NCBI RefSeq assembly: GCF_026914185.1 | Contig: NC_070571.1 | Location: forward strand, 992,001 to 1,056,000 | Source: Puccinia triticina | Lineage: Eukaryota > Basidiomycota > Pucciniomycetes > Pucciniales > Pucciniaceae | Length of the DNA stretch: 64,000 bases | Direction of reading: 5' to 3' | In this document: in pieces, positions 43,317 through 55,000 of the stretch | Layout: every line of letters starts with the position of its first letter | Position numbering within the stretch: position 1 is the stretch's first letter | Notes under the pieces: model-generated | The model's database searches: none | Seen by the model: only the letters and a program-made list of their open reading frames with translations | Told to the model about the DNA's origin: nothing | Translations under genes and position numbers: made by a program

Positions 43317-44029
43317 TCTGAGGCAACTGACTGAACTTGGAGATTAGATTTCTTCTATGTACCGGTGATAATGGTGAGGGATATTGGGTCGGAGTTCTTG
43401 ATTTTTACTGTCTACCTCCGGATTTCTTTTTTGCTGGTCGATCTTTTTGTTTCCGTTATTGATATCTTTTTCTTTTTTTGCCTGCCACCTCTAATACCTC
43501 TCTCAGTCGCCTAATTAATTCTTTCACATGCATTCCCTTTCATTAGAGGGGTATGGCATTATTCTCCGATCAGTTAAGGTCAAATTAAAATTTAATTGAC
43601 CAAAAGAGAAAGTAGTAAAGGACCAACAAGATTCTCAAAGGAGGGTGTTTTCAAAAAAAGATAGAAAAAAAACAAAAAACAATGAGAAAAGGCTGCCTAT
43701 GTAGGATTGTACGCAAGATGCCAGCGCTCAGCTGGGATAGAATAAGAGTGGTGGGACAGTGATTACTGATTTTATAATTGACAATAAAGAAATGCTACGC
43801 CAAAATGCAAGATTCTCTCACGCGAGAATCTCAGTGTTAGTCGTAAGCCCCTCTTGCACCTTTGGCTTGGCGGTGCCGCGGGCTTTGTTACGCTCGACCC
43901 ATGATGTTCTCCACTCATGAAGGCACATGTCCCCGCTAGATTTCTCATTGAACAAGTCAAAGGGATTAAAAAAAAATTGTTGATTGTGAGAAACAATCAT
44001 GGTTTTGTGGATTCCATACAAAACTAGAG
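43317..44029. other. 5' flank of the helicase pseudogene
   Basis: About 700 bp, T-rich on the plus strand near 43430-43500 and A-rich around 43650-43680, as a minus-strand promoter would look. No other gene seen. Confidence 0.5.
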
Positions 44030-44177
44030 TGGAGGACTTCCCGCCGATCTGGAAACCCAGATTTTCCCAGATTTCGCAGGGAAATCTAGGCAGATCTAGA
44101 ATTTGGGACGATTGAGCCCAGATTTCCCCGCAAAATCTGGAAAAATCTGAGTTCCCAGATTGATGGGAAGTCCTCCA
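44030..44177. mobile_element. palindromic MITE, copy A
   Basis: Terminal inverted repeat TGGAGGACTTCCCG on the left and the reverse complement of TGGAGGACTTCCCATC on the right. The interior is made of repeated CAGATTT...AAATCTG palindromes. It is the same family as the copy at 44232. No target duplication is visible. Confidence 0.65.
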
Positions 44178-44231
44178 TTTCACAGGGAAATCTGAGTCCC
44201 CTTATCCCCAAAGTGATCCAGAGTTCCAGAG

Positions 44232-44465
44232 TGGAGGACTTCCCGTCACTTTTGAACAGATCTGGAATTTCAGATTTCACAGGGAAATCTGGAATCTGGA
44301 AGTCTGGATCACTTTGAGGATCTTCAGGGACCCAGATTTCCCTGCAAAATTTGATATTTGGTGGCTCAGATCTGACTTTCCAGATTGACGGGAAGTCCTA
44401 CAGTCCAGATTTCCCTGCGAAATCTGAAATTCCAGATCTGTTCAAAAGTGACGGGAAGTCCTCCA
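44232..44465. mobile_element. palindromic MITE, copy B
   Basis: Inverted terminal arms of about 64 bp beginning TGGAGGACTTCCCGTCACTT are nearly identical; the one difference I noticed (CACAGG against CGCAGG) is again C/T-type at CpG. The centre holds further CAGATTT/AAATCTG palindromes. Confidence 0.75.
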
Positions 44466-44467
44466 TT

Positions 44468-44820
44468 TAAGAGCATCCACATTGGTTGCGGATTAAGGGA
44501 GGATTAGCATTACTGATTCTCCTGGGCAACCACATTGGGTCTGATTTAATCGGACTAAACTCCTCCCGGGAGTACAATCTGGAGTAAGCGGGAGTAAATT
44601 TACTCCTTGCTAATCCTGGGAGTAATGCTGCATGCAGACACTCCTCCCCACCAAAAAGTATGCACCAAACACAGCTTACACAAGCTGTAGGTGCATACAA
44701 CATACTTACTCATCAATTAAGCCCGCACCAGTGTGGTTGACCACCCGGATTAGTGCTAATCCTGGAGTAAGCTAATCCCCTACTCCTTGAGTTACACCCA
44801 CACCGATGCAGATGCTCTAA
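44468..44820. mobile_element. PIF/Harbinger-like MITE
   Basis: Element 44471-44817. Left terminus GAGCATCCACATTGG, right terminus the reverse complement of GAGCATCTGCATCGG, flanked by TAA on both sides (44468-44470 and 44818-44820). A GAGCATC-type terminus with a 3-bp TAA/TTA duplication is the pattern of PIF/Harbinger MITEs. 347 bp, no coding capacity. Confidence 0.8.
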
Positions 44821-44856
44821 GGGGTTTGGTTAATCAAGTTCCAAATATTAGAGCTC

Positions 44857-44989
44857 TGACTCCCAAATGGAGAGGACATCCTGGAGACTGCAAATTGATG
44901 TCTGTCCCCAGACCCCAGGACGAAAAATTGACCCGGGGCAATGTTGGGAATTGGAAATCCAATGTTTTGTAAATATAGAATGGGAGTCA
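44857..44989. repeat. TGACTCCCA-terminated repeat, copy 1
   Basis: Inverted ends TGACTCCCA and TGGGAGTCA. The interior (GGAGAC...GACCCGGGGCA...GGGA.TGGAA) is clearly related to the copy at 50381-50514. The flanks GAGCTC and GAACTC could be a decayed target duplication. Confidence 0.55.
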
Positions 44990-45760
44990 GAACTCCAATT
45001 TCCCCAAAATTGACAAAACAAAAACAAAATAAGAAAACAACTTCCCACTATGGCACGCAAAGCCCACCAAAATTTTGCAGCAGGCAGAAAACCCTCTGAA
45101 GGGCACATTTTGCGCTGCATGGCTTCGGCACACCCCAGAAAAAGGGTGTGCTACTGTGGGGCTAATTGGTGGACTAAGTCTAGAGGCCAAGGCAGCAGCT
45201 GTGCCACTGTAGGTGATGCCCCAGGAAAACCTTGGTCAAGCCAAACTTCAATTAGGGGGTTTCAATATTGATCCAGGAAGCGTTCCAGGAAAAATGACCA
45301 GCCTGGAATGCTTCCTGCGGACCTGATCTCCTTCTCCCTATCCCCTTCCAGGACCTCCAGGACCGCAGGAAATCAGGAAATATTTAACCCAATCGGACCT
45401 TTTTCTCAAACCCCGGTCCCCCGGCTTTTTTTTGATAGCCATCAAACACCCGGCTCACCAATGATGTCATTGCCAAAAATGATTGCGTCCAAGACTCCGT
45501 CCTGACCATGGAGCCCACCCTGCTGACTCAAAGGGTCTCCATAGATTTGAGGCATGCCATACTGAAAAAAAGCCAACATTTTTTACATACCTCTCATGAG
45601 CATTTGTTCCTTTCAATTACCAGCTGAGACCAAGGAGACCGCCTTGATGTGAACCGTGTCCATTCCTACTGAACAATGAGTCCTCCCCCGTAGGGCGGCT
45701 GATCTCCTTCTGTGTAAGTAAACTCCCCCTTTGGCAAGGCTCACAACTCCATACCCAGTC

Positions 45761-47455
45761 TCAGTTACTCCGCGTAACTCCGGGCCACCAGAACCACGTC
45801 CTAACTCGACGCTGTGTCTCCACTTTGCCCCGGTGAACTAGATCCTCATGGAGACTCCGCAAAACCCGCTCTTTATCCGTACGCAAAGTCACCACCATTA
45901 ACGGTAACGGTGAGCTCCGCCTCCATAACTGGCCGCCTTGCAAAAAGAAGTTTGCACACTTTTTCCGTATCCATTGCTTATTCATTGCACTGGCGTCCAT
46001 TGGATGCCGCATATGCCGCAAATAGTGAACCAACAGCAAATACTGCCCCAATTGACCTAACGGTAGCCCGCCCAGTCCACATTCATTCTCTGACAGCTCC
46101 GCTGATTGCTTGTCCAGGATCCGGTGTTCCACGTCCAACTGCTTGGCCTCCGCAAAACAGTCCACTCCTTCCACCATTGGAATCCTTGAAAGCACGTCTG
46201 GAAGAGTAAACACCTTCCCTGGAACGTGTGCCAACTCAAACAAGAACAGCTGGAGATACGCCACCCATCTAGTCATTGGTGCATTTGGAAGCAACAGCGA
46301 ATTGATCATCCGCGCCAAGGCTTCCGCGTCAACCAAGAGCTGAAAGAACACTCCCCAAAGGATGTGTTGCAACCTCTGCACAATCTTTGTAACTCCACAA
46401 AGCTCCAACTTTGGCTGCAAGTAACGCAACTCAACCTCTGTGAACGTGACCAAATTGTATAACACTGACCGGTCCTTCCCGTCCTCTTCCTGAGTCAGAA
46501 CCCCCCCAGCTCCAAATTGGTAGAATCCACTTCCAATCTGATGCTGTCCTTGTCTTAGTCCAGCTCCTTCAGTACAATCTTTTCTCCCACCGTCTCTTTC
46601 AAAGCCACAAACACCCTGTCGCACGCCGGTGACCAGTTCCATTCCGCACCTTTCCGCATGAGCTTCCTTAACGGGCTCACTAACTCTGCAAACTTTTCAA
46701 TGAACATTGGCACAAAGCTACACAGGCCTAGGAACTGCAGTATGTGAGAGACCGTTAGAGGGGTAGGCCATTTGAGCACCTTGTTCCGCTTGGGCTCCAC
46801 AATTGATCTACCCGTTTTTGAGACCTTGTGCCGGCACACAAACAGCAAACTTTTTCCCTAAGACTGTCAACCCTGCTTCCTCAATCCGGAACAAGATTCT
46901 TTCCAAAGACACCGCGTACTCCCAGATAAACCGCCAGATGTTAGGATTCTCCACCAGCGTAACCCCACCGTAATTGGACTTTGGACCCTTGATTGCCGCA
47001 TCGTCAATAAAGATCTGCACCACGTGCGGCAGATTGTCATGCAGAATCCACGCCATTTGAGCTTGATAAACCACTACGGAGTTTGTAGCGCCTTGCAGAA
47101 GCTGTGTCAGCTGCAAACACCCCAACTGTGTCTCAAAGGCCGTCAAAGGGCGCAAATCCGGATGAAACTTGCGCTGGTCATATCCGCCCATCACATCCAC
47201 AAGTCCGTAGCAGACCTGCCCCGCCATGGTCTCAATAAACTCCTTGATCCTCAGCGGAAGTCCCGCATCCCTTATAGTCACCGAGTTGAGCCTCTGTAAG
47301 TCGTGAAAAATCCTCAAACTCTTCTTGTCTTGCTTGATCACCGCAAAAATGGGACTAGATTAGCTGGAACAGGACTGCTCATACAACCCCGTACATAACT
47401 GCTTGCGTACTAACTCCGTAAATTCTGGGGTAACACAGCCTGGTGAGTTTGCTTT
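45761..47455 (-). pseudogene. Ty3/gypsy polyprotein remnant
   Basis: Three overlapping frames spell reverse transcriptase (DKKSLRIFHDLQRLN, GLVDVMGGYDQ, then the catalytic region as FIDDAAI), the RT/RNase H connection (PLTVSHILQFLGLCSFVPMFI, LVSPLRKLMRKGAEWNW), RNase H (LELCGVTKIVQRLQHIL, FELAHVPGKVFTLPDVLSR) and the integrase zinc-finger arm (SLHEDLVHRGKVETQRRVRTWFWWPG). The order and motifs are those of Ty3/gypsy. The copy is frame-shifted at least twice, contains an in-frame stop near 47360, and lacks gag, the integrase core and recognisable LTRs. Confidence 0.85.
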
Positions 47456-47459
47456 CAAG

Positions 47460-48634
47460 GGCTGTTAAGGGGAATCACTTCCCTGTCACTTGTGTGACAT
47501 GTCCACCGTGATGTTTGGCCAAACGTTACAGTGGACATAAACATGGTACGCTGCAAACTGGTGTACACCCTGATGCTTGGCTGAAAATCAGAGTTGATAT
47601 GGCTTTGTATCAATCACGGCTGGTCATTGAGGGGAATGAAAAATCTTGGTGACCAGCTGTAATGGTAATCAAATGGCCGGTACAGGTGCTAGTCATTAAG
47701 AGACTAGCACCCCTTGATGACCGTTTGGTTCCAGAAATTGAGGGAAGTGACAGCTCCTCCCAATGACTTGTTGGTACTGTTCATCAAGGGGAGTTAACTC
47801 ATCCCACCAAGCGGTACAGTTGGTCATCAAGAGGAGCTGTTACTCCCCTCAATGATCAGTGCAGAAAGGTCATTGAGAGCAGCTATCCCTCCCCTCAATG
47901 TCCGGCACCAAATGGTCATTGAGAAGACATGTAAATCCCCAATGACCAGCACAGGAGTTCATCAAAGGGAGTTACAGCTCATCTCAATGACCGGCCATTG
48001 GGAAGAGTTGTAACTCCCCTTGATGAACTCCTGTACTGGTCATCAAGCGGAGTAACAACTCCTCTTGATGACCAACTGAGTCTGTACCCTTTGTTGGGGT
48101 GAGTTGTAACTCCCCTCAATCACCGGCACAGGAGGTCATCGAGAGGATTCACAACTCCTCCTGATGACTGGTGTGTACCAGCCCTTTGGAGTAGTTGTTA
48201 CTCCCTCCGATTACCAGCACAGGCTGGTCATCAAGAAGGGCTACACCTTGCCTCGATGACCGGTCTGTACCAGTCATTGAGAGGAACTGGAAGGGTAGAC
48301 AATGACCGGCCGAGACCAGTCATCAAGAGGAGGTGTAACCACCTTGATGACCAGTACCGGTGGCCATTGAAGGGAGTAAAAACTCCTTGATGACCAGCTG
48401 GATCATTCATTGGGAGGTGTAACCTCCCCTCAATGGCCGGTCAGTACTGGTCATCAAAGGGAGTTACATTACCCCTGATGAACGGTACAAACCAGTCATC
48501 AGGAGGAGGAGTCACTCCAAGTCTCCCTTCAATGACCACCTGTACAGGTCATGGAGGGGAGTTAACAACTCAACCCAAAGACTGGTACAGACAAGTCATC
48601 AGGTGGAGTCATTACTTCCCTTGATGACCACCTG
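47460..48634. repeat. hairpin-unit satellite, main block
   Basis: About 1.2 kb of degenerate tandem units of roughly 50-60 bp. Each unit carries variants of GGTCATCAAGGGGAGTTAC followed by AACTCCCCTTGATGACC, so each can fold into a hairpin, separated by CGGTACAG/CCAGTAC-like spacers. The same repeat resumes at 49327 after a foldback insertion. No coding capacity. I know of no matching described repeat. Confidence 0.75.
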
Positions 48635-49326
48635 TACAGTGCCCGGAAGAAAGTTTTCATTAAATTTCTTTTGACAAGAACACATACAAACCATGCCTGT
48701 TAATTTCTGATTTATTAGGAGGATGGACAGAAAGGTTCCAAAAGAATGAATATAAGTAATGTTTTTGGAAAAAATAAGTGCATACTAGCTGAAAATATTT
48801 TTTTCATTAAATGATAATTTTGGAAAATCTTTAATACTATTCCAAAAAAATTGTGAATAATCAGAATCAATAGACTGACATTTGACGTGAATGATGATAA
48901 ATGAAAAAAATGAATCCCAAAATCCATCCTAAATTTTTGTGGGCAGGGAAAGTACCTCAAAAATTGCAAATTTGCACTGCAGGTAACAAAAAAACAGTGT
49001 CTGAGGTGTTTTCACTGCCAACTAAAATTTAGGATGGATTTTGGGATTCATTTTTTTCATTTATTATCATTCACGTCACATGTCAGTCTATTGATTCTGC
49101 TTATTCACAATTTTTTTGGAATAGTATTAAAGATTTTCCAAAATTATCATTTAATGAAAAAAATATTTTCAGCTAGTATGCACTTATTTTTTCCAAAAAC
49201 ATTACTTATATTCATTCTTTTGGAACCTTTCTGTCCATCCTCCTAATAAATCAGAAATTAACAGGCATGGTTTGTATGTGTTCTTGTCAAAAGAAATTTA
49301 ATGAAAACTTTCTTCTGGGCACTGTA
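48635..49326. mobile_element. Tc1/mariner-like non-autonomous foldback element
   Basis: Element 48637-49324 (688 bp). The termini are CAGTGCCC and GGGCACTG, flanked by TA on both sides (48635-48636 and 49325-49326). The two arms of about 290 bp are near-perfect inverted copies meeting near 48985. CAGT-type termini with a TA target are typical of Tc1/mariner. It carries no transposase; the two similar short frames on opposite strands are the two arms read outward. Confidence 0.8.
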
Positions 49327-49440
49327 CCAGTCATCAAGGGGAGTCACAACTCCAGCCGGTACAGACAGGTCTTCCAGAGGAGTTCTTACTCTCCTCAAAA
49401 AACCAGTGCAGGAGAATTGTTGGCAGGAGCTGTAATTCCC
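49327..49440. repeat. hairpin-unit satellite, second block
   Basis: Continuation of the 47460-48634 satellite beyond the foldback insertion, with the same GTCATCAAGGGGAGT and CCGGTACAG units. Confidence 0.65.
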
Positions 49441-50380
49441 AATAGGCTAGTTCCTATGCCTCAAACTACATATAGAATTTGCCGCAAAATTGTTGGACAA
49501 AGCCAACCACACCAGAAAAAAGAAGATAAGAGACTATCATGACTTTAATCCTTCATGCAACTTTATATACACTTCATCCCAAAATGGCTTGGATGAGTGA
49601 TCACCAGACGGTCTAAACACACAACATACCCATCTGAATGTAATTAGCATAGATGCTCTCAGTTGACAGAAAAAACTCAATGTTTATGGAGAGTGAATTG
49701 AACATCAGTCATTGTGATGTTCTGCCAAATCACAATATGAAAGATAATGAATTATGAAATCTAGACTTATGAGTAAGATAGGCTACATTTGAACAACAAT
49801 TCATGAGGAGTAAATTGTGAGTTCAAACTATCCAACACATCAATTCATCATACTTACATGCAATAGTTTCCAATGAGTTATAAAAACAATCAAACAAAAT
49901 TTGTGCACTGACATTGAACTGACTTCAGACCATTTGAGTGATAAATTTATAGCCTAGCACTCTCTAGAGAGTGCCACAAGTTCTCCCCTGGTGAAAGTTT
50001 TATAAAATTCAATTGTGAACCCCCCTAATAGATTGATTTACTTACTCAAGATAATATAATCTTCAGTTTTCATAATTCTCACAAAGGTAAGTTTGAAAGC
50101 CTTGTCTGTGATGATTTTTCAGTCTGAATCAAGTCTAAAATTCTAGGCTGGAGCAGTGCCACGCCCACCTACCCTGCAGTTGCGGCTCCAGTACCACTGC
50201 CGCAAGGATATACAAGGTATATCAATCCCCCTACCCCCATGCCACCCATTCAAAGTTGAAATCATAAAATTGTAAAATCATAAAACTTTCAAATGATGAT
50301 TTTATGTGTACCATTTTAGAAATGTTGCTCTAATTTGAGTGTTTGGGGGTTGAGAAATTGACTCCCATAAATTACAAAAT
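49441..50380. other. AT-rich interval without features
   Basis: No gene or clear repeat seen. There is a short imperfect GC patch at about 50140-50210. Confidence 0.45.
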
Positions 50381-50514
50381 TGACTCCCAAACGGAGTTAA
50401 CTTTACCTCGCGCGGAACGCTTGGAGACGTCTCCCCCGGGTCCTCATGACCGAATTTTGACCCGGGGGCATTTTGGGAGGTGGAATTGTAATTCCGCAAT
50501 CCCAAACGGGAGTC
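50381..50514. repeat. TGACTCCCA-terminated repeat, copy 2
   Basis: Ends TGACTCCCAAACGG and CCAAACGGGAGTCA. The interior contains GGAGACGTCTCCCCCGGG and TTTTGACCCGGGGGCA and matches copy 1 at 44857-44989. Confidence 0.6.
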
Positions 50515-50639
50515 AGGATTTTAGTTGTACAAAAAATCCCACAAAATAAATAAAAAATCATATCTCCTCACTGAAGCACCCAAATTCTCCTAAAAATTTA
50601 CAGTCATCTAGATAAACTGTCTAGAAGAAACTGTCAGGA

Positions 50640-51197
50640 AGGCCTTGTGGAACAGGGAGGTTAATTTGGCGGATTTCCTACTAAGGCAAACCCCAAAACC
50701 TCATCTATGGTGCTCCAAACGGCGCCAATTTTTTTCTGCCATAAAAATAAACTCTTTGAAACATATTTTAAGCTTCACGGCATTAGCACACCTCAGGGAC
50801 ACCTTATGTAGCCGGGGGTTGATTTGGTGGATTTCCTACAAAGGCAATCCGCTGAATTCTTAGCTACAGTGCTGCAAACACCCCCAGATTTTTTCTGCCA
50901 TAAGAATAAACTCTTTAAAAAATCTGTTGAGCTTCACTGCCCTAGCATACCTCATGGACACCTTGTGTAGCCAGGGGCTGATTTGGCGGATTTCCTACTA
51001 AGGCAAACCCCAAAACTTTATCTACAGTGCTCCAAACGGCCCCTATTTTTTTCTGCCATAAAAATACACTCTTTAAAACATATTTTGAGCTTCACGGAAT
51101 TAACACACCTCAGGGACACCTTGTGTAGCCGGGGCTGATTTGGCGGATTTCCTACTAAGGCAAACCGCAAAACCTTATCTACAGTGCTCCAAACGGT
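50640..51197. repeat. 170-bp tandem satellite, left part
   Basis: About three and a half head-to-tail units of roughly 170 bp, each with GATTTGGCGGATTTCCTAC, CTACAGTGCTCCAAACGG and TTTTTTCTGCCATAA blocks and a ..CACCTTGTGTAGCCGGGG.. block. The array breaks at CCAAACGG (51197) and resumes at 57555, so it was split by an insertion. Confidence 0.85.
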
Positions 51198-51535
51198 GTG
51201 GTGATTTATATAGGGGAGTGTGGTAGAATGTCCACTTGGGCATAGCACGGGCGGGAATGCACAGAGCGGCTCAAGCAGAGTGCATTCCAGTGACATAAGC
51301 ACTGAGGATGATGTCAGAAAAGCGCACTAGAAAAGCTTACGGAAAGTCACACCCGGACCGGAATGCATGGATTGCGGATTGCAGATTTTGGATTGGGTAT
51401 TTGGATTGGAGCGGGAAAGACAGAGCTGGACTGTGGTGGACTACACACGTGGACTGGTAGCAGCGGCGCGTCAGCGGGTGAGCCACAACAGCCAAAGCGG
51501 GTTTCACCAGCGGGTGGAACCGGGGTGGAGGCGGT

Positions 51536-52085
51536 TAATGGACGAGAAGCCGGGGGAAGCACACCTATAGCAGCGACTGCGCTGTGAGTATCACGACAAC
51601 AAAAAGGACGAAGGAGCTGGTGGATGCACACCTATAGCAGCGACTGCGCTGTGAGTATCACGACAACGAACAGGATGAAGGAGCTGGTGGATGCACACCT
51701 GCAGAACGAGTAGGTTGAGTGAGTGAGATTGATAATGCAATTGAGATGAATGAAATGGAAACACAACACAAACCTATAGCAGCGACTGTGCTGTGAGTAT
51801 CATGACGACGAACAGGATGAAGGAGCTGGTGGATGCACACCTGGAGGTCAACCAAATGAGAGCTGATAAGAGACCGTACAGTAGATAATGAGAGAAGAGA
51901 ACTGAAGGCATACCTGCAGACCGAGTAGGTTGAGTGAGTGAGATTGATAATGCAATTGAGATGAATAGAGAAACAACATGTGGAAACTAAGTTGAACTAT
52001 ATACATCTACAATAGGTTTGGCAATCTCATCATGTAAATGTAACCTAAACGAACTCTGACCGCAGCACGGTACTGTGCCTCAATA
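51536..52085 (-). repeat. copia-2 3' LTR
   Basis: 550 bp, starts TAATGGACGAG and ends GTGCCTCAATA on the plus strand. It contains an extra 67-bp tandem copy of the CTATAGCAGCGACTGCGCTG-type unit relative to the 5' LTR. The block GCACAGTACTGTGC near its end in the other copy is a palindrome. Confidence 0.9.
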
Positions 52086-55000
52086 CCCCCCCTCTCTCAT
52101 CAGGTCGGAGATGATTTGTTGATGTTTCTGTCTTCCAAGTGCCTTCGTGCACATATCCGCCTTCATCTTTTGAGTTGATATGTGATTGATGTGAATTAAG
52201 CCGGTGTTGTGAACTTCGCAAAGCCAGTGATAGATTATGTTGATGTGTTTGGATTGTTGTTGAAATATTGGATTGGTGGCAAGAGCAATGGTGCTTTGAT
52301 TGTCAACGTAAATTTCAAATTTTCTCTTTAATGGTTTTGACAAACTTGCAAATAAGTATTTCAGCCATACTGACTCTTGAACACCCTCAAAGAGGGCACG
52401 ATACTCAGCTTCTGTTGTTGATGTGGAGACGGTTTGTTGTTTCTTCGATTGCCATGATAGAAGATTGCCACCCAGCTGTGTGACATACCCCGAGTAGGAT
52501 CGATGATCATCAGTACAGTTTGCAAAGTCTGCGTCAGTGTAGACCAAGACATCTTCAAGATTACCGTTGCCATTGAGAATTATACCGTGATGTTTTGTGC
52601 CGGCAAGATAACACAGAAGATGTTGAACCGCTTTCCAGTGAGTAACTCCCGGTTTTTCCAGATGCTGAGAAAGTTGCGAGACCGTAAATGAGATGTTGGG
52701 TCCAGTTGAAACCAACAGATAATTGAGCAGGCCAAGCGCTTCTCAATAGTTGACTTTTAGTTGAAGAAATGACTGATGTTCCGCGTCAGAGCATTTAGTT
52801 AGTCTGGAGTTTGCAACCATTGGAGTCGATGTGGTGCGACAATCATTCATGTTGTAGTTGTGAAGTATGGATTGAGTGTATGTTTCTTGATTCAGAAGGA
52901 TGGTGGATTTTGATGTACGAGTCAACTTGATGCCAAGAATATGATGAGCTTCGCCGAGGTCCTCCATTCGGAATTTGCTTGAGATAAGTTTCTTGAATCG
53001 TGATACATCATGACTTATAATGATCATGTCATCAACGTATACGTGGACAAAGGATTCCCAGCCCGGAATCTGCAATGTGAAGAGACATGGGTCTGCCGGA
53101 CTGGGTTGAAAAGAGATGGATTCAAAGAAACTTTTCAGCTCGGCGTACCAGACCCTTGGAGCTTGTTTAAGGCCGTAGATAGCCTTGTGAAGTTTCAGAC
53201 AATATCATTTCGGAACTTATAAACCAGGAGGGGGTCGAAGATAGACGGATTCCTTAAGATTACCATTTAGAAAGGCATTTTTGGCGTCCATCTGATGAAT
53301 GTCGTAACTGCGCGAGAGACCAACAATCAAAGCCGCTCGAAGACTAGTGGAGCGACCCGTCGGAGCGTATGTGAACCCAAAGCCTTCCTTTTGCTGCGAC
53401 CCCTGAGCGCACAATCTTGCTTTGAATTTGACTACCACTCCTTTGGAATCCTTCTTTTTGCGAAACACCCAAACAGTGCCCAGTAGCGATTTGTCACCTG
53501 GCATGATTTCGATCGACCATACTTTGAGATTGTTCATTGCTGCCAGCTCGGATTCAACTGCTTGAGTCCAGGATGACGCCTCTGATGATAGCATGGCTTC
53601 ACAGTGAGTGCAAGGTATGTCGGAGGCAGAGAGAGCCATCGCAAGATTTGCCCTTCTTTTGGTGTGAAGAATGTGGGAAGGGTCGATGTCAGATGAGATG
53701 TTTTTGGGGGCAATGTTTGATGTTAGTCGAATGCTGTAGCCTGGCTTCAGACGGGTTTGAGGTTCAATTGGGTTGAGTGGAGGAAGTGGGTTGAGTTGGG
53801 AGGGATTGTCATTTGAATCAGAAGAAGTACCATGCTTGTCCGGAGTCTGAAAGAAAAAATTAACGTTGATCAATGGCGCATCAAGGTCAAACTCATCCTC
53901 TGCTGACCTCCAGTCAAGCACGTCCATCATTGAGTTTGGAGATGTGGGCGGAGATGCGGGTGTAGAATCAATGATTTCATCAAATTCTGACGGAGTTAGT
54001 GGATCAAATTGGAAGGAAGGATCAGCTGGAGAAAAGGCAGAGACTCCTGGGAAGTCTGTCTTGACAAATGTGATGTTGTGACAGCGCTCCACCTTTCCCC
54101 CTGGGAGGAGGACGCGCCAGTTGTGCGTCCCCAGCTGATACCCGACAAGGAGGCCCTTCTTGGCCGTGTCCCCAAACTTGCCATGGCGAAGTTGTTTTGG
54201 AATGTTGACATAAGCCAGACATCCGAAGGGTTTGAGTCGATTGACTCTGAAGGGTGTGCCAAACCATTGATTGTGAGGCGTATCCCACTTCAATTTCCTC
54301 ATTGGAGTAAAATTTTTGAGAAGAACCGCGGTGGAGACGGCCTCGGCCCAGTACTCAGAATGAAGTTGAGCTTGCTTCAGCATACAGCGAGCCTTTTCAG
54401 AGGTGGATTGGTTTCCCCTTTCAGCTACTGAGTTCTGTTGCGGAGTGTAGGGCGCGGTAACTTGGAAGGTAACACCTTTGTCCCAAAGAAAGTCGAGAAA
54501 CTCATTTGAATTGAATGCGCCTCCTCCGTCAAAGATGACGGTCTTAATGTTCAAGGAGTGATGATTGGTCACTTCGTTGTAGTATTGCACGAAGAAAGAA
54601 AAACTTTCTGATTTCTTGGAAAGTAAATACACATGGTGATAACGAGTATAGTAATCAGTAATTTTGAAATAGTACTCCTTTCCTCCGAAGGAGGCTGGGT
54701 TGATTCTTCCGCTCAAGTCCATGTAGACGAATTCGAGTGGACAAGTGGCTTCAGGAAGTGAGCCAATGAGATTTGGATAGTGAGCAGGCTTCACAGTTGA
54801 TTTTCGCCGCTTTGATGTTGGGAAACATCTTCTTTAGAGCCTTGAGGTTTGGGTGTCTGGCTGACCTGTGAAGAGATTGGATGTCAGCTGACGAATGCGT
54901 CCTGGCTACATTCGCTAGAGACTGAGCTTGATGAGAGCCGGGAGCAATGTGAATGTTGCAGACACCACCAATAATTGCAGCGGATAATATGACCACTCGA

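Noticed and set aside
47460..48634. CRISPR-like array
   Set aside because: Units are degenerate, lack constant-length unique spacers and each unit is self-complementary; the genome is eukaryotic.
48715..49246. Two near-identical short peptides on opposite strands
   Set aside because: They are simply the two arms of the foldback element read outward, not a gene pair.
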